From NCBI GenBank assembly GCA_964493635.1, contig CAZBOW010000005.1:1-64000 (forward strand): a stretch of DNA of 64,000 nucleotides. Reading direction: 5' to 3'. Shown here one piece after another: positions 52,839 through 61,438 of this stretch. The notes under the pieces were generated by a model that was not told where the DNA came from, did not search any database, and saw nothing but the letters and a program-made list of their open reading frames with translations. Each line of letters opens with the position of its first letter. The stretch's first letter is position 1. The position numbers and the translations under genes are program-made. The DNA is from OLB6 sp964493635. GTDB taxonomy: Bacteria > Bacteroidota > Ignavibacteria > Kapaibacteriales > Kapaibacteriaceae.

Positions 52839-53536
52839 GGTGTAGGTACCTGCTGATGGGGCACGAGAAACGCTTGGACGGTAGCATCCGACTGCCGACC
52901 AGCCAGGACTAAGGTGTAGATCTTTCCGGCTTCGAACGTTTGCTGGGGCAGGGTAGTCAGGAGAGTGGTCGAAGAATCAGCGGTGAATCGCAGATCGTAG
53001 TTCCCTGCTGGAAGGTTGAGAAAGGGGCTTCCCGTACTTGGTGATATGCCCGAGGTTCCAAACAACACGTTCTGCATCCCGGGAATGGGGTAGTCGGCCG
53101 GTCCGATATTGGTGATGACGTTTGCGCGGAACACCCCATGCGCTGCATTGACGAATCGCACTCGGGCTTGTGCAGGATTGGGCTCGATGATATCCGAAAA
53201 CAACACCGACGTTGTTGTTCGTCCAATCACCACCAACGTGTAAACCGAGTCGGCATCGGTTGTGATATCCTGATTCATCCATACGTCGGTACCGTTACCC
53301 GACAGAGCCAGTGTTTGGATCCCAGGTGCGAGATCGTAATATCCACCCGACGATCCAAAGGCAAGGTTACGAGCAATGGGGGTTGTCCCGTTTGCCGTTA
53401 CAAACACGGACGGTTCACCAGCAAGTGCATGGATCACCTGTACACGCGACACGGCTGCCGGGTCGGGATTGGTGCTTGGACAAGCCGTAAGCACCAAGGC
53501 GAGTAGGGCGAGGAGGACGAGGAGTGTTGCCTTCAT
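52835..53536 (-). CDS. DUF4397 lipoprotein inserted between the two halves of IcmF
   Basis: This 233-residue lipoprotein has lipobox LTAC with Cys19. Two DUF4397-type beta repeats follow: VQVIHALAGEPSVFVTANG and VRFVNAAHGVFRANVITN, each ending in a 'Y.L...G' strand (VYTLVVIGRT, IYTLVLAGRQ). DUF4397 proteins are envelope lipoproteins of unknown role. The gene sits 10 nt after the G-protein gene and overlaps the mutase start, so it is embedded in the mutase operon despite having no obvious metabolic link. Confidence 0.82.
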   Translation of the reverse strand: MKATLLVLLALLALVLTACPSTNPDPAAVSRVQVIHALAGEPSVFVTANGTTPIARNLAFGSSGGYYDLAPGIQTLALSGNGTDVWMNQDITTDADSVYTLVVIGRTTTSVLFSDIIEPNPAQARVRFVNAAHGVFRANVITNIGPADYPIPGMQNVLFGTSGISPSTGSPFLNLPAGNYDLRFTADSSTTLLTTLPQQTFEAGKIYTLVLAGRQSDATVQAFLVPHQQVPTP

Positions 53537-53546
53537 GGTCGTTGTC

Positions 53547-54953
53547 CTAGGTGGTGGGTTGGCTCAATGTTTCAATAGCCCCCCGTAACTGCCAGAGAGC
53601 GCGGGCACGCTCGGCTTGAATGGCTACGTTTCGATCATATCGCTTGTTCTCGTCAACAATCTCCGCTAGATAGCGCGTTCGATCGGGAGGGATGACGTAA
53701 ATCTTCTCGCTCATCTCATCGGTTACGGTAAATCCAGACTCCCACGACAGACCATAGCGCTCGATCACAAGATCCATCAGGGCGCGATACAGGGTATTGG
53801 TACCAGGGTCGTTGAATTGGGAGGCAATCGTACCGTACACAGGCATGTCACTCGGTGAGCGATCGAAAAGCCCCCTACTGCGTTGATACTGCTTTTTGAC
53901 ATCGCGCAAAGCATCAAGAGCACCACGCTTGTCAAACTTGTTCAATGCGATGATGTCGGCATAGTCGATCATGTCGATCTTTTCAAGCTGGGTAGCTGCA
54001 CCATACTCTGGCGTCATCACGTACATGGATACTTCGGCGATGTTCGTGATCTGAGAGTCGCTCTGCCCAATTCCTGCCGTTTCAACGATAATCAGGTCGA
54101 AGCCAGCATAGGAAAGCACGTCGATCGCATCGTGGACGTGCCGCGACACGGCAACGTTTGCCTCACGCGTGGCGAACGATCGCATGTATACTCTGGGATG
54201 GTACACCGAGTTCATGCGAATCCGGTCGCCTAGCAGCGCACCACCGGTTTTGCGTTTCGAGGGATCGATGCTCAGAATGCCAATGGTTTTATCGGGCTGG
54301 TCCACCAGAAAGCGACGCACGAGTTCGTCCGTAAGCGACGACTTTCCCGCACCTCCTGTACCGGTAATGCCAAGCACCGGAGCACGCTGCACACCCTGTA
54401 GGAAGGAGAGGCGCTCGGTATGACCGTGCTCGCTGGCCGAGATCGCCTGCGCAAGGGCAAGGGGATTGCGGGCCTTCACGGCTTGTTCCAGCGACGATCC
54501 AAACACGTCTGGCACCACGATATCGGATTTCGACACCAAGTCGTTGATCATCCCCTGTAGGCCCATTTCGCGGCCGTCGTCCGGGGAATAGATCCGGGAG
54601 ATCCCGTGTGCATGCAATTGTTCAATCTCCGATGGCAGGATGGTGCCACCGCCGCCGCCAAAGATCTTGATGTGTCCGGCGCCGCGCTCATGGAGCAGGT
54701 CGTGCATGTAGGAGAAGTACTCCACATGGCCACCCTGATAGGACGTCATTGCAATCGCTTGGGCATCTTCCTGAATGGCACAATCCACCACCTCCGCTAC
54801 CGATCGATTATGGCCTAGGTGGATGACTTCGCATCCGGTGGATTGGATGATACGTCGCATCACATTGATGGCTGCATCATGACCGTCGAAGAGCGATGCT
54901 GCCGTGACAACCCGCACCGTATGTATAGGCTTGTAGGGTTCCGGAGAGTTCAT
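53547..54953 (-). CDS. B12-binding domain fused to MeaI G-protein chaperone (N-terminal half of IcmF)
   Basis: Of 468 residues, residues 12-140 are the cobalamin-binding domain: DGHDAAI (23-29) with His25 as the lower cobalt ligand, followed by TSYQGGHVEYF and IFGGGGGTI. Residues 190-440 are a MeaI/MMAA-type GTPase: P-loop GTGGAGKS (198-205), DPSKRKTGGALLGDRIRM, ETAGIGQSD, and NKFDKRGALDAL for guanine recognition. In canonical IcmF these two parts continue into the mutase barrel; here the chain stops after about 30 linker residues. The G domain should load and protect B12 in the partner encoded by 50856-52838. It is the first gene of the operon. Confidence 0.92.
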   Translation of the reverse strand: MNSPEPYKPIHTVRVVTAASLFDGHDAAINVMRRIIQSTGCEVIHLGHNRSVAEVVDCAIQEDAQAIAMTSYQGGHVEYFSYMHDLLHERGAGHIKIFGGGGGTILPSEIEQLHAHGISRIYSPDDGREMGLQGMINDLVSKSDIVVPDVFGSSLEQAVKARNPLALAQAISASEHGHTERLSFLQGVQRAPVLGITGTGGAGKSSLTDELVRRFLVDQPDKTIGILSIDPSKRKTGGALLGDRIRMNSVYHPRVYMRSFATREANVAVSRHVHDAIDVLSYAGFDLIIVETAGIGQSDSQITNIAEVSMYVMTPEYGAATQLEKIDMIDYADIIALNKFDKRGALDALRDVKKQYQRSRGLFDRSPSDMPVYGTIASQFNDPGTNTLYRALMDLVIERYGLSWESGFTVTDEMSEKIYVIPPDRTRYLAEIVDENKRYDRNVAIQAERARALWQLRGAIETLSQPTT

Positions 54954-54978
54954 GTCGCCTCGCTAGTGGAATGGGGTG

Positions 54979-54986
54979 CAAAGTTA
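54979..54986 (-). promoter_or_regulatory. Candidate -7 element (TAACTTTG) for the IcmF operon
   Basis: It matches TAnnTTTG on the minus strand, 25 nt before the ATG at 54953, with GAGG just upstream of the ATG as ribosome-binding site. A back-to-back plus-strand element lies 8 nt away. Confidence 0.5.
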
Positions 54987-54993
54987 CGGACAT

Positions 54994-55001
54994 TAGTTTT
55001 G
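54994..55001 (+). promoter_or_regulatory. Candidate -7 element (TAGTTTTG) for the beta-CASP gene
   Basis: It matches TAnnTTTG on the plus strand and ends 4 nt before the GTG at 55006, implying a leaderless transcript. There is no Shine-Dalgarno sequence. Confidence 0.5.
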
Positions 55002-55005
55002 CCCC

Positions 55006-56397
55006 GTGGCAGAACTCATGATTCTTGGTGGCGCCGAGGAAATCGGTGCTAATGCGTGTTATCTGGAACTGGATGGCACCGGAATCCTGATTGATGCCGG
55101 GCTTCATCCTCGGCTGCGTACCGCCGAGGCATTTCCGGATCTGGAGGCCTTGGAAGGGCGGCCTGTAGATCTTCTGGTGGTTACCCATGCGCACACCGAC
55201 CACCTTGGTGGTGTTCCATTTGTGATGAGGCGCTATCCCCACGTGCGGACACTCATGACACGAGCCACGCGCGACCTTTCACACATCATGCTGCACAACG
55301 GCGGCCGCCTGTTGCGCTCGGAGGTTACCGGGCACGTTCCCCGCGAGGCCCTGGAATACTATACTCCGGAACAGATCGAACTCGTTCGGGAATCGTTTAC
55401 GGCAACCGATTACACCGAAGTCTCGTTGATGCGTGGATACACCGGGGGCTCCGATGTGCGCCTATCCCTGCACCCCTCTGGCCATATTCTTGGTTCGGCT
55501 GGTGTAGTGATCGAGCATCAGGGCCGCCGCTACCTGCACACCGGCGACGTTCAGTTTTTGGATCAACAGGTGATGAAGGGGGCTCAGTTGCCGCGGACCC
55601 ATGCCGATGTGGTGATTACAGAAGCAACGAACTGCGCCAGCGAACCCATCGACTATTCCACAGAGACGAAGAAGCTCGCTGCGTTTATCAACAGTGTGAC
55701 GGCGGCGAATGGGTCGGTGTTGATCCCATCCTTTGCCCTGGGAAAAACCCAGGAGATTCTCACCCTGCTGTATCGGCTGATGCGAAGAGGAACCATTCCC
55801 CACCTTCCTATCTACTCGGGAGGTATGGGTGTGGCGGTGAACAAGGTGTACGACCACTACTGCTATGCTGAACCAGTTCGCCAACCTGGATTCGAAATCA
55901 GCGATATTCCTCAACGGTCCCTCCCGATGCGACACTTCGCAAAAGGCGACTACCTGAAGGAGCCCTCCATCGTGGTGGCCTCCTCGGGTATGCTCAGCAA
56001 AGGCACAGCATCCTATCGGCTGGCGTTAGAGTGGTTCCGAGAACCTTCGTTCGGTATTGCCTTTATCGGCTACCAGGATCCTACTACCCCTGGCTACAGT
56101 GTTCTGCATTCGGAATATCAGAAGCCGTTCGACCTTGCAGGACGCACCGTGCAGCGATCCTGTCGTATCGAACGGCTTCGATTCAGTGCCCATACCAATA
56201 GAGACCCACTGGTAGACTTCATCAGTGACGTGCGTCCCTCTGCCGTGGTGATCACGCACGGAGAGACCGAGGCCTGTGACGCCCTGGCTCTGGCTGTGCG
56301 CGATCGCTTACCGGGAGTACGCATCATTATTCCGCGCAAAGGCGTAGCCTATCAACTTGTCGGGAATCTCAGCGAACAATCGGTAGCATCTGTGTAG
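55006..56397 (+). CDS. Metallo-beta-lactamase/beta-CASP ribonuclease (CPSF-like)
   Basis: This 463-residue RNA nuclease is of the RMMBL exo/endonuclease type (like Thermus TTHA0252). It has zinc motif HAHTDH (61-66), a motif-3 His in LHPSGHILGSAG, motif 4 HTGDVQ, and beta-CASP motifs TEATN, the His in FSAHTNRDPL, and THGE near the C terminus. It acts on RNA in the cytoplasm, probably in maturation or decay. The start is GTG at 55006; ATG 55018 is an alternative that would trim four residues. It overlaps the convergent secreted-protein gene by 29 bp. Confidence 0.9.
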   Translation: MAELMILGGAEEIGANACYLELDGTGILIDAGLHPRLRTAEAFPDLEALEGRPVDLLVVTHAHTDHLGGVPFVMRRYPHVRTLMTRATRDLSHIMLHNGGRLLRSEVTGHVPREALEYYTPEQIELVRESFTATDYTEVSLMRGYTGGSDVRLSLHPSGHILGSAGVVIEHQGRRYLHTGDVQFLDQQVMKGAQLPRTHADVVITEATNCASEPIDYSTETKKLAAFINSVTAANGSVLIPSFALGKTQEILTLLYRLMRRGTIPHLPIYSGGMGVAVNKVYDHYCYAEPVRQPGFEISDIPQRSLPMRHFAKGDYLKEPSIVVASSGMLSKGTASYRLALEWFREPSFGIAFIGYQDPTTPGYSVLHSEYQKPFDLAGRTVQRSCRIERLRFSAHTNRDPLVDFISDVRPSAVVITHGETEACDALALAVRDRLPGVRIIIPRKGVAYQLVGNLSEQSVASV

Positions 56398-56989
56398 CAA
56401 TCACGGACGTTGGGCCGAGCAGCTGCACATGATGGATGCCGACGGGTAGGTCGCTGATGTCGATCTGAACGCTTGTTTGTCCAGGATGGAGATTCCATGA
56501 TCCCAATCGTTGTTGCTTGGTATCGTAGATCTCGATCATCACCGCTGTTGTCGTGCGCCACGTAAGCGTCACATCGTTTGCTGCTGGCGCGGGTTGAATG
56601 GTTAGTCCTGGTGGATCCGACTGATGTTCGAGTGATGCAACCATTGGCTGAGCCGGTGTAATGGGCACCCAGCTTCGGCTTCGGAGCGCACGGCGCGGTT
56701 GTGTATGGTCGCGAACAACAAACCGGTAGTGGTTTCCAGGCGGAAGGGTAGCAGGAATCTCCCACTCGTGAGGTGATGCCATTGCTGGGAGTCCGGTGGC
56801 TATCACCTCTTCGGACTGCGTATCGCCGTTCCACAGCGCTAGGTCTACAATTGGTGCCTGGAGGTCGTCGGCCCACTCAATGCGCACGGTATGACCGGGA
56901 TGCAGTGGCTGAGACATTATACCTCCCGATGGTTCAATCTGTGCGAGTATCGGCACGGCCGTACTCAGCACCATAAGTACAAGTTTCAT
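56369..56989 (-). CDS. Secreted protein with Kre9/KNH-like and T9SS sorting domains
   Basis: This 206-residue protein has a signal peptide ending PILA with Gln at +1. Residues 20-115 form a Ser-Thr-rich GPI-anchored (Kre9/KNH) type beta sandwich (HPGHTVRIEWADDLQAPIVD, LPPGNHYRFVVRD). The C-terminal 75 residues form a sorting domain (IQPAPAANDVTLTWRT, LPVGIHHVQLLGP). It is a minimal T9SS cargo protein of unknown role. The 3' end overlaps the beta-CASP gene on the other strand. Confidence 0.7.
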   Translation of the reverse strand: MKLVLMVLSTAVPILAQIEPSGGIMSQPLHPGHTVRIEWADDLQAPIVDLALWNGDTQSEEVIATGLPAMASPHEWEIPATLPPGNHYRFVVRDHTQPRRALRSRSWVPITPAQPMVASLEHQSDPPGLTIQPAPAANDVTLTWRTTTAVMIEIYDTKQQRLGSWNLHPGQTSVQIDISDLPVGIHHVQLLGPTSVIATQMLPIVR

Positions 56990-57003
56990 GGTGGTTCTTT
57001 TGG

Positions 57004-57030
57004 TGTTAGTGTTGGTGTTGGTGTTGGTGG
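57004..57030. repeat. TTGGTG hexanucleotide microsatellite
   Basis: Four to five copies of a 6-bp unit (gtgttg phase) fill the spacer between two minus-strand secreted-protein genes, 14-40 nt upstream of the 56989 start. Slippage here could change spacing to the start codon, but it lies outside coding sequence. Confidence 0.8.
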
Positions 57031-57031
57031 G

Positions 57032-58072
57032 TTAGTGATGGTGGTAGTAGGGTAGCGCTACCACACTGGTACCACGCCACACCTGCACGAAATACACTCC
57101 GGGACTGAGTGTACAGGGGATATACGTAACAGGCTGTGGCTGTGGCACCGGATGTTGGACAACAACAGCTCCGCGCACATCGGTAACCTGTACAAGGGTT
57201 ATCGGCGCAGAGGCAGGGTTGGCATGGACTTCGAGATGATGTTCACGGCCTCGAATCTCCGGCAGCGTGAAGCGGGAAGATGGATCAGCCGCGGATACGG
57301 GCTGTCGCAGATACCAAGCTTGAAATGGAACACTCCACGTTATGCTTGGCCAGCACCCTCCTTGGATCGTAATCACATTTGATCGCCAGTCCGGCTGATT
57401 GAACTCGCGGATCTGCGACAGGTAGTCTGGCATCGACCAATGAGAGAACACCCAGTCTCCCGATCGCAACGGTGCCGAGATTTCCACGCCTTCCATGATG
57501 GTGAAGCGATAGTTCAGTAGGGAGTCGAACCCATCAATCAGGGGCGTGATACGAGTGGAGTCCTCGAGCGACATCGCCCATGTGGATATGCCAAGCCGGT
57601 CCTTGACATCAAAGAAGAACTCGTTTTTCTGTGTTGTGTCGCCCGTCCAGTACCCGCATTCAAGCTGAAGCGTATATACGATTCCGGGGTTTGTTGTGGG
57701 GTTTGGTGGAACCCGGGCTTGCAGACGTTGGTCGGGAATGATGTACAGCTTCCGTGCAGATCGGTCGATGATCCAATGAGCCGGAAACTCGGTATAACCG
57801 GTGTTTGGGGCATTAAGGCCATTCGCATATAGCTTGCCGGGCACGCTATACGGAGCATTGGGATGCTTCTCCGGAAGCGGGTCGTCAAGTCCATCTTCCA
57901 GAACAACGATGATTGTGTCCGGACATGCCCCCAATTGCTGCTGTGACAATCCAGAGATGGTGAAGAATTGGCAGCGAAACTCTGAGTTTCGGGGGTCCTG
58001 TGCTGAGCACACGGATATCGAGACCACACCAAGCATTGCTGTGGCGAGGAGTGTAGCGAAGAGCCTATTCAT
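57032..58072 (-). CDS. Secreted T9SS cargo protein
   Basis: This 346-residue protein is preceded by AGGAGG 5 nt before the ATG, and its signal peptide ends VCSA with Gln at +1. The central part has no family I recognise; it includes CPDTIIVVLEDGLDDP and strand-rich segments with paired cysteines (CGYW, GGCW). The end is a sorting domain (LEVHANPASAPITLVQVTD, LSPGVYFVQVW) with a His-rich last stretch (PYYHHH). It is encoded between two other secreted-protein genes with short gaps, probably as one transcript. Confidence 0.72.
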   Translation of the reverse strand: MNRLFATLLATAMLGVVSISVCSAQDPRNSEFRCQFFTISGLSQQQLGACPDTIIVVLEDGLDDPLPEKHPNAPYSVPGKLYANGLNAPNTGYTEFPAHWIIDRSARKLYIIPDQRLQARVPPNPTTNPGIVYTLQLECGYWTGDTTQKNEFFFDVKDRLGISTWAMSLEDSTRITPLIDGFDSLLNYRFTIMEGVEISAPLRSGDWVFSHWSMPDYLSQIREFNQPDWRSNVITIQGGCWPSITWSVPFQAWYLRQPVSAADPSSRFTLPEIRGREHHLEVHANPASAPITLVQVTDVRGAVVVQHPVPQPQPVTYIPCTLSPGVYFVQVWRGTSVVALPYYHHH

Positions 58073-58089
58073 AGTGCCTCCTGGTACAG

Positions 58090-61000
58090 TTAGCGGACTA
58101 CCGCCTTCATTGGAAGAAAACGTGACCGAAATCGATAGGTGGCATTGGAGTGACGAATCGTGACATATGGTGCTGTTGCCGTCTTTGTTCCCCACATCGT
58201 AGATCGTCCCTCGAGGAAGGTAGCCTCTCCCAAGTGCTGATCTTCCTCGTCGGGGGTTAGGATTGTGCGGAGGGCTGTAACTCCTACACCGAGCAGCTCC
58301 ATAACTAACTGCTCACTGCTGATGTTGCCTCCCGTGTAGGGCTGCTGATACTTCTCGATTCGTTGCTCAAGATCGTCTAGGACCATCGGCAGGCGATTGA
58401 TCAAGCAATCATCAACGTCCTTGCAGTCCTCATCGTACGACACCACGTTCAGCCAAGGCACGTCGGCATGGTCCATCCAGTTTGGCTCGGCAAACACGAC
58501 ACGGTTGCCAAACGAGTAAGCAGGGCCCTTATCCGAGTAGGGAATAGTGCACTCGTTGGGAGGAATGCCTTGTTGTTCATCGCAAATGGGGATTCTCTTA
58601 ACCGTGCTGCGGACGTTGTGGAAACCGTCCTTGGCGATGTTTGCTCCATAGAGCACGTGGTAGGTCTCGCCGGCATTTTCCAGGAACAGGAAGTCCGGAT
58701 CGCCGTCGTAGTCGAAGCGTACTTGGTCCCATTCCACAAACAATGGGGGTAGCTCCATACTGCTTAGGAGAATGTTAGCGTCTGTACGCAGAGGTATGCC
58801 ATCCAGAGACGTAATCGAGCTAAACAGGCGCAGGATGTTATCGCCACCATACAGGGTTTGCTGTCGGGGGCTGGTTTGTGGGTCGCAGAGCCGAAAGACG
58901 AGGGTTGTGGGTAGCCGACCGTCTAACGGCTCAAATGAGACGTGCTCGTCGTTATACGTGTAAAACGTGTGGTCGAGCGGTGTCATCGAGGGATCATTTG
59001 GGAGGATGTTCCCCCTGGACGACACCATGGCACCGCGGTTGTAGAGGGTTCGGACGTCGACCGGTTGTGTAAACACCACCTTGATCTCCGCCCCGAAGTT
59101 TGGGATGTACTCCATGTGCCGTCCCCCAAAGGGCTCATCCTCTTCACGTTCGCGCAGTTGTTCGGGCGCACGATACCGGAACTCCCACGTTGCCTTCGAC
59201 CGGTCTGAACCATTGCGGACACGTACCGTCATGCCAATTGCTTCGATTCCGAAGTCCTGACGGAAGCAGGCTCGTAGACGGATTTCCCGTTCTTGGAGCG
59301 GGTTTCCAGCACACGTGGTACCGATAAAGAGGGCCAATGGCTCGTCGACCACCAACTGGTACACGCTTACCGTCTCGTTCGAGGACACAAGTGTTGGAAT
59401 CACGTATCCAGGCAGATCCTGAAAGAACCTCCAGAGTAGCTGTCGCTGCGTAAAGGTTCTGCAGGTAAATCGTACGGCATCACCGCAACGGAACTCATAG
59501 AGGTTATAGGCAACGCGCTGATTGTCCTCGCATACTGTCGAGACAAGCCGCTCCCAGTGATCTGTTCCTGTCACGCTTTTCACTCGTCGCGAAACCTCTA
59601 CGTATTCTCCGCTGCGAGGCCGTCGGCCGATGATGCGTGTGTTGGGATCATCGGTGTTCATCACGATGTGCTCCATCCTCAGCAGGATGGGCTTCCGCTC
59701 GATATAGAAGATGATGGCATTCTCTGGACTGGTCAGGGGGGCCGTTACGCAGAGATCGTTTGCCGGATCAATCCAGACGGTGGTCCCACTGGCGGTAATG
59801 GTGTAGCCGATGATTTGCCAACATGGCTGTGCTTGGATGCAGACCTCCTCAGTCCGCGTCTTAACATCCTCGAATTCTCGGCGAGTGGTGAAGAATGCGC
59901 CGTCATGATGGTCGTAGCCTGGTTCCGGGTTTGGCGTTGTGATCGACGCCACAAGGCGATACTGCTCGCCAATGGGACTGTTGGTGGGATTGTTGGGGTT
60001 TACGTTGGGGGTAAAACCCGGCGTCAAGACGGTGTTGCGTCCAGTAGCGGCTTGGACGGCTTGTAGATGTTGAGCCAGAGGCAGGTTTACGACGATCGCG
60101 GGGGAGGGGCTGGCGTGCAGAATGGAGGAGGGGGCAGACCACGCTGCAAAGCGATAACTGCTGTCGGGCCGTGCAACAAGCCGCATGCTCGCTGTTTCCG
60201 GTCCAAAGCCGAGTACAAGGGTGTCAGTTACTCGGGCACGCAGATTATCTGCTTGATCATAGATCTCAACCACACCACCATCCCCCGCTACGATCGTCAT
60301 AGAGATCGAATCGATCTTGTCAACGATCGCGGTAATAGGGATCTTCGCAAGTAACAGATCACATGAAATTGTTACATCGGTATGGGTCTCTAGATTTAGG
60401 TTCTCAACCGGTGTTTTCCACCCCACAAACCGATATAACCCACGCTGGTATTCCAGTGGGGCCAGAAGTGTGGCCAGAGAGTAGTTCCCGGCCGTGATTG
60501 TACGATCCAGACTGTCGTACATGGCAATCAGATCATCCGGCAGCGTGTCGCCATCCTTCTCAATCACACTGAAATCAAGCCTTCCAGCCGATCGCACCTG
60601 TGAGAGGATCTCGTGCCGGTCCAGGGGGTCGCCCGTATGCGAGGAGGGGTCCACCACGAGGTTCACGAGGGCTCCTGGGGGCCACCCACCGTCCGGGGGC
60701 AGCAGACGCATCGAGGAACCTCTCACCTCAACAGGGCACGAGATGGGGGCCGAAAAAGCCTGATTTGTTACATCATACACCCTAACGAGTCGCTCCGGGT
60801 GCTCCCACCCACGTGCAACATCACCCGAAAAATGGATGTCTATCGGCTCCTTGCAGCCGAGGTAGGGGGCTTTATCGAGTGTGGTCGATAGGTAGCGGGG
60901 GATCTCCGCAGCTGTGGTAAATCGCCAGGTGACCTCCGGAAGGACTACGGGGCCGGCAATGGGTCGGGCTACGTAAGCCATTACACCACTTACAGTTACG

Positions 61001-61347
61001 CGGTATGTGGTGTTGGCAGCAAGGTGATACGGGCGAAATGTCAGGGTGTGGTGATCCACCAAGGCATAGCGCCCGTGCAGGGGTGTGCCGGGGCCCTGAT
61101 CCTCCACAAGGGTTACCGTGGGAACCGATAAGCCCCCTACCGTATGATCCGGATACCCAAACGAAATGCTCTCCGGAAGAAGAGAATCCGCACAGGTTAC
61201 GGTGATGACAGGTTGGTTGGACACATCAACCAGACCGTCGCGGGGAAACTGAACCACCAAGCTGGGTGGTTGGGCGAGAAGTGATGGGGCTGTCCCAATG
61301 GTGGCACACATTGCAACCACAAACAGCAACCCGAGTGCAGATCGCAT
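58090..61347 (-). CDS. Large secreted protein with bacterial Ig-like (Big_5) domains
   Basis: The 1,085-residue protein starts at 61347, because the GGAGG inside the alternative start at 61359 serves as its ribosome-binding site. The signal peptide ends APSLLA with Gln at +1. Residues 28-140 form a Big_5/SbsA-Ig domain (VQFPRDGLVDVSNQPVITVT, TFRPYHLAANTTYRVTVSG). A second follows at about 140-240. Residues 770-890 form a third (AEIKVVFTQPVDVRTLYN, SFEPLDGRLPTTLVFRL). The end (SRFLPMKAVVR) does not look like a T9SS sorting domain, so it may be periplasmic or use another exit. Local GC- and G-run-rich patches occur at 60.6-60.8 kb. Confidence 0.72.
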   Translation of the reverse strand: MRSALGLLFVVAMCATIGTAPSLLAQPPSLVVQFPRDGLVDVSNQPVITVTCADSLLPESISFGYPDHTVGGLSVPTVTLVEDQGPGTPLHGRYALVDHHTLTFRPYHLAANTTYRVTVSGVMAYVARPIAGPVVLPEVTWRFTTAAEIPRYLSTTLDKAPYLGCKEPIDIHFSGDVARGWEHPERLVRVYDVTNQAFSAPISCPVEVRGSSMRLLPPDGGWPPGALVNLVVDPSSHTGDPLDRHEILSQVRSAGRLDFSVIEKDGDTLPDDLIAMYDSLDRTITAGNYSLATLLAPLEYQRGLYRFVGWKTPVENLNLETHTDVTISCDLLLAKIPITAIVDKIDSISMTIVAGDGGVVEIYDQADNLRARVTDTLVLGFGPETASMRLVARPDSSYRFAAWSAPSSILHASPSPAIVVNLPLAQHLQAVQAATGRNTVLTPGFTPNVNPNNPTNSPIGEQYRLVASITTPNPEPGYDHHDGAFFTTRREFEDVKTRTEEVCIQAQPCWQIIGYTITASGTTVWIDPANDLCVTAPLTSPENAIIFYIERKPILLRMEHIVMNTDDPNTRIIGRRPRSGEYVEVSRRVKSVTGTDHWERLVSTVCEDNQRVAYNLYEFRCGDAVRFTCRTFTQRQLLWRFFQDLPGYVIPTLVSSNETVSVYQLVVDEPLALFIGTTCAGNPLQEREIRLRACFRQDFGIEAIGMTVRVRNGSDRSKATWEFRYRAPEQLREREEDEPFGGRHMEYIPNFGAEIKVVFTQPVDVRTLYNRGAMVSSRGNILPNDPSMTPLDHTFYTYNDEHVSFEPLDGRLPTTLVFRLCDPQTSPRQQTLYGGDNILRLFSSITSLDGIPLRTDANILLSSMELPPLFVEWDQVRFDYDGDPDFLFLENAGETYHVLYGANIAKDGFHNVRSTVKRIPICDEQQGIPPNECTIPYSDKGPAYSFGNRVVFAEPNWMDHADVPWLNVVSYDEDCKDVDDCLINRLPMVLDDLEQRIEKYQQPYTGGNISSEQLVMELLGVGVTALRTILTPDEEDQHLGEATFLEGRSTMWGTKTATAPYVTIRHSNATYRFRSRFLPMKAVVR

Positions 61348-61378
61348 AGCGACCTCCATAGAGTAGTGGGTGAAGAAG

Positions 61379-61398
61379 CCAGCCGATTGATGGGCTGG
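61379..61398 (-). terminator. Possible terminator after the glutaminyl cyclotransferase gene
   Basis: On the minus strand CCAGCC/GGCTGG with an 8-nt loop is followed by CTTCTTC. It lies about 40 nt after the stop at 61439. The weak U tract makes strength uncertain. A GTTTT run on the other side would allow plus-strand use as well. Confidence 0.45.
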
Positions 61399-61438
61399 GT
61401 TTTCACCGTACTGCTATGGATGTGGTTTGGGACGGTTG

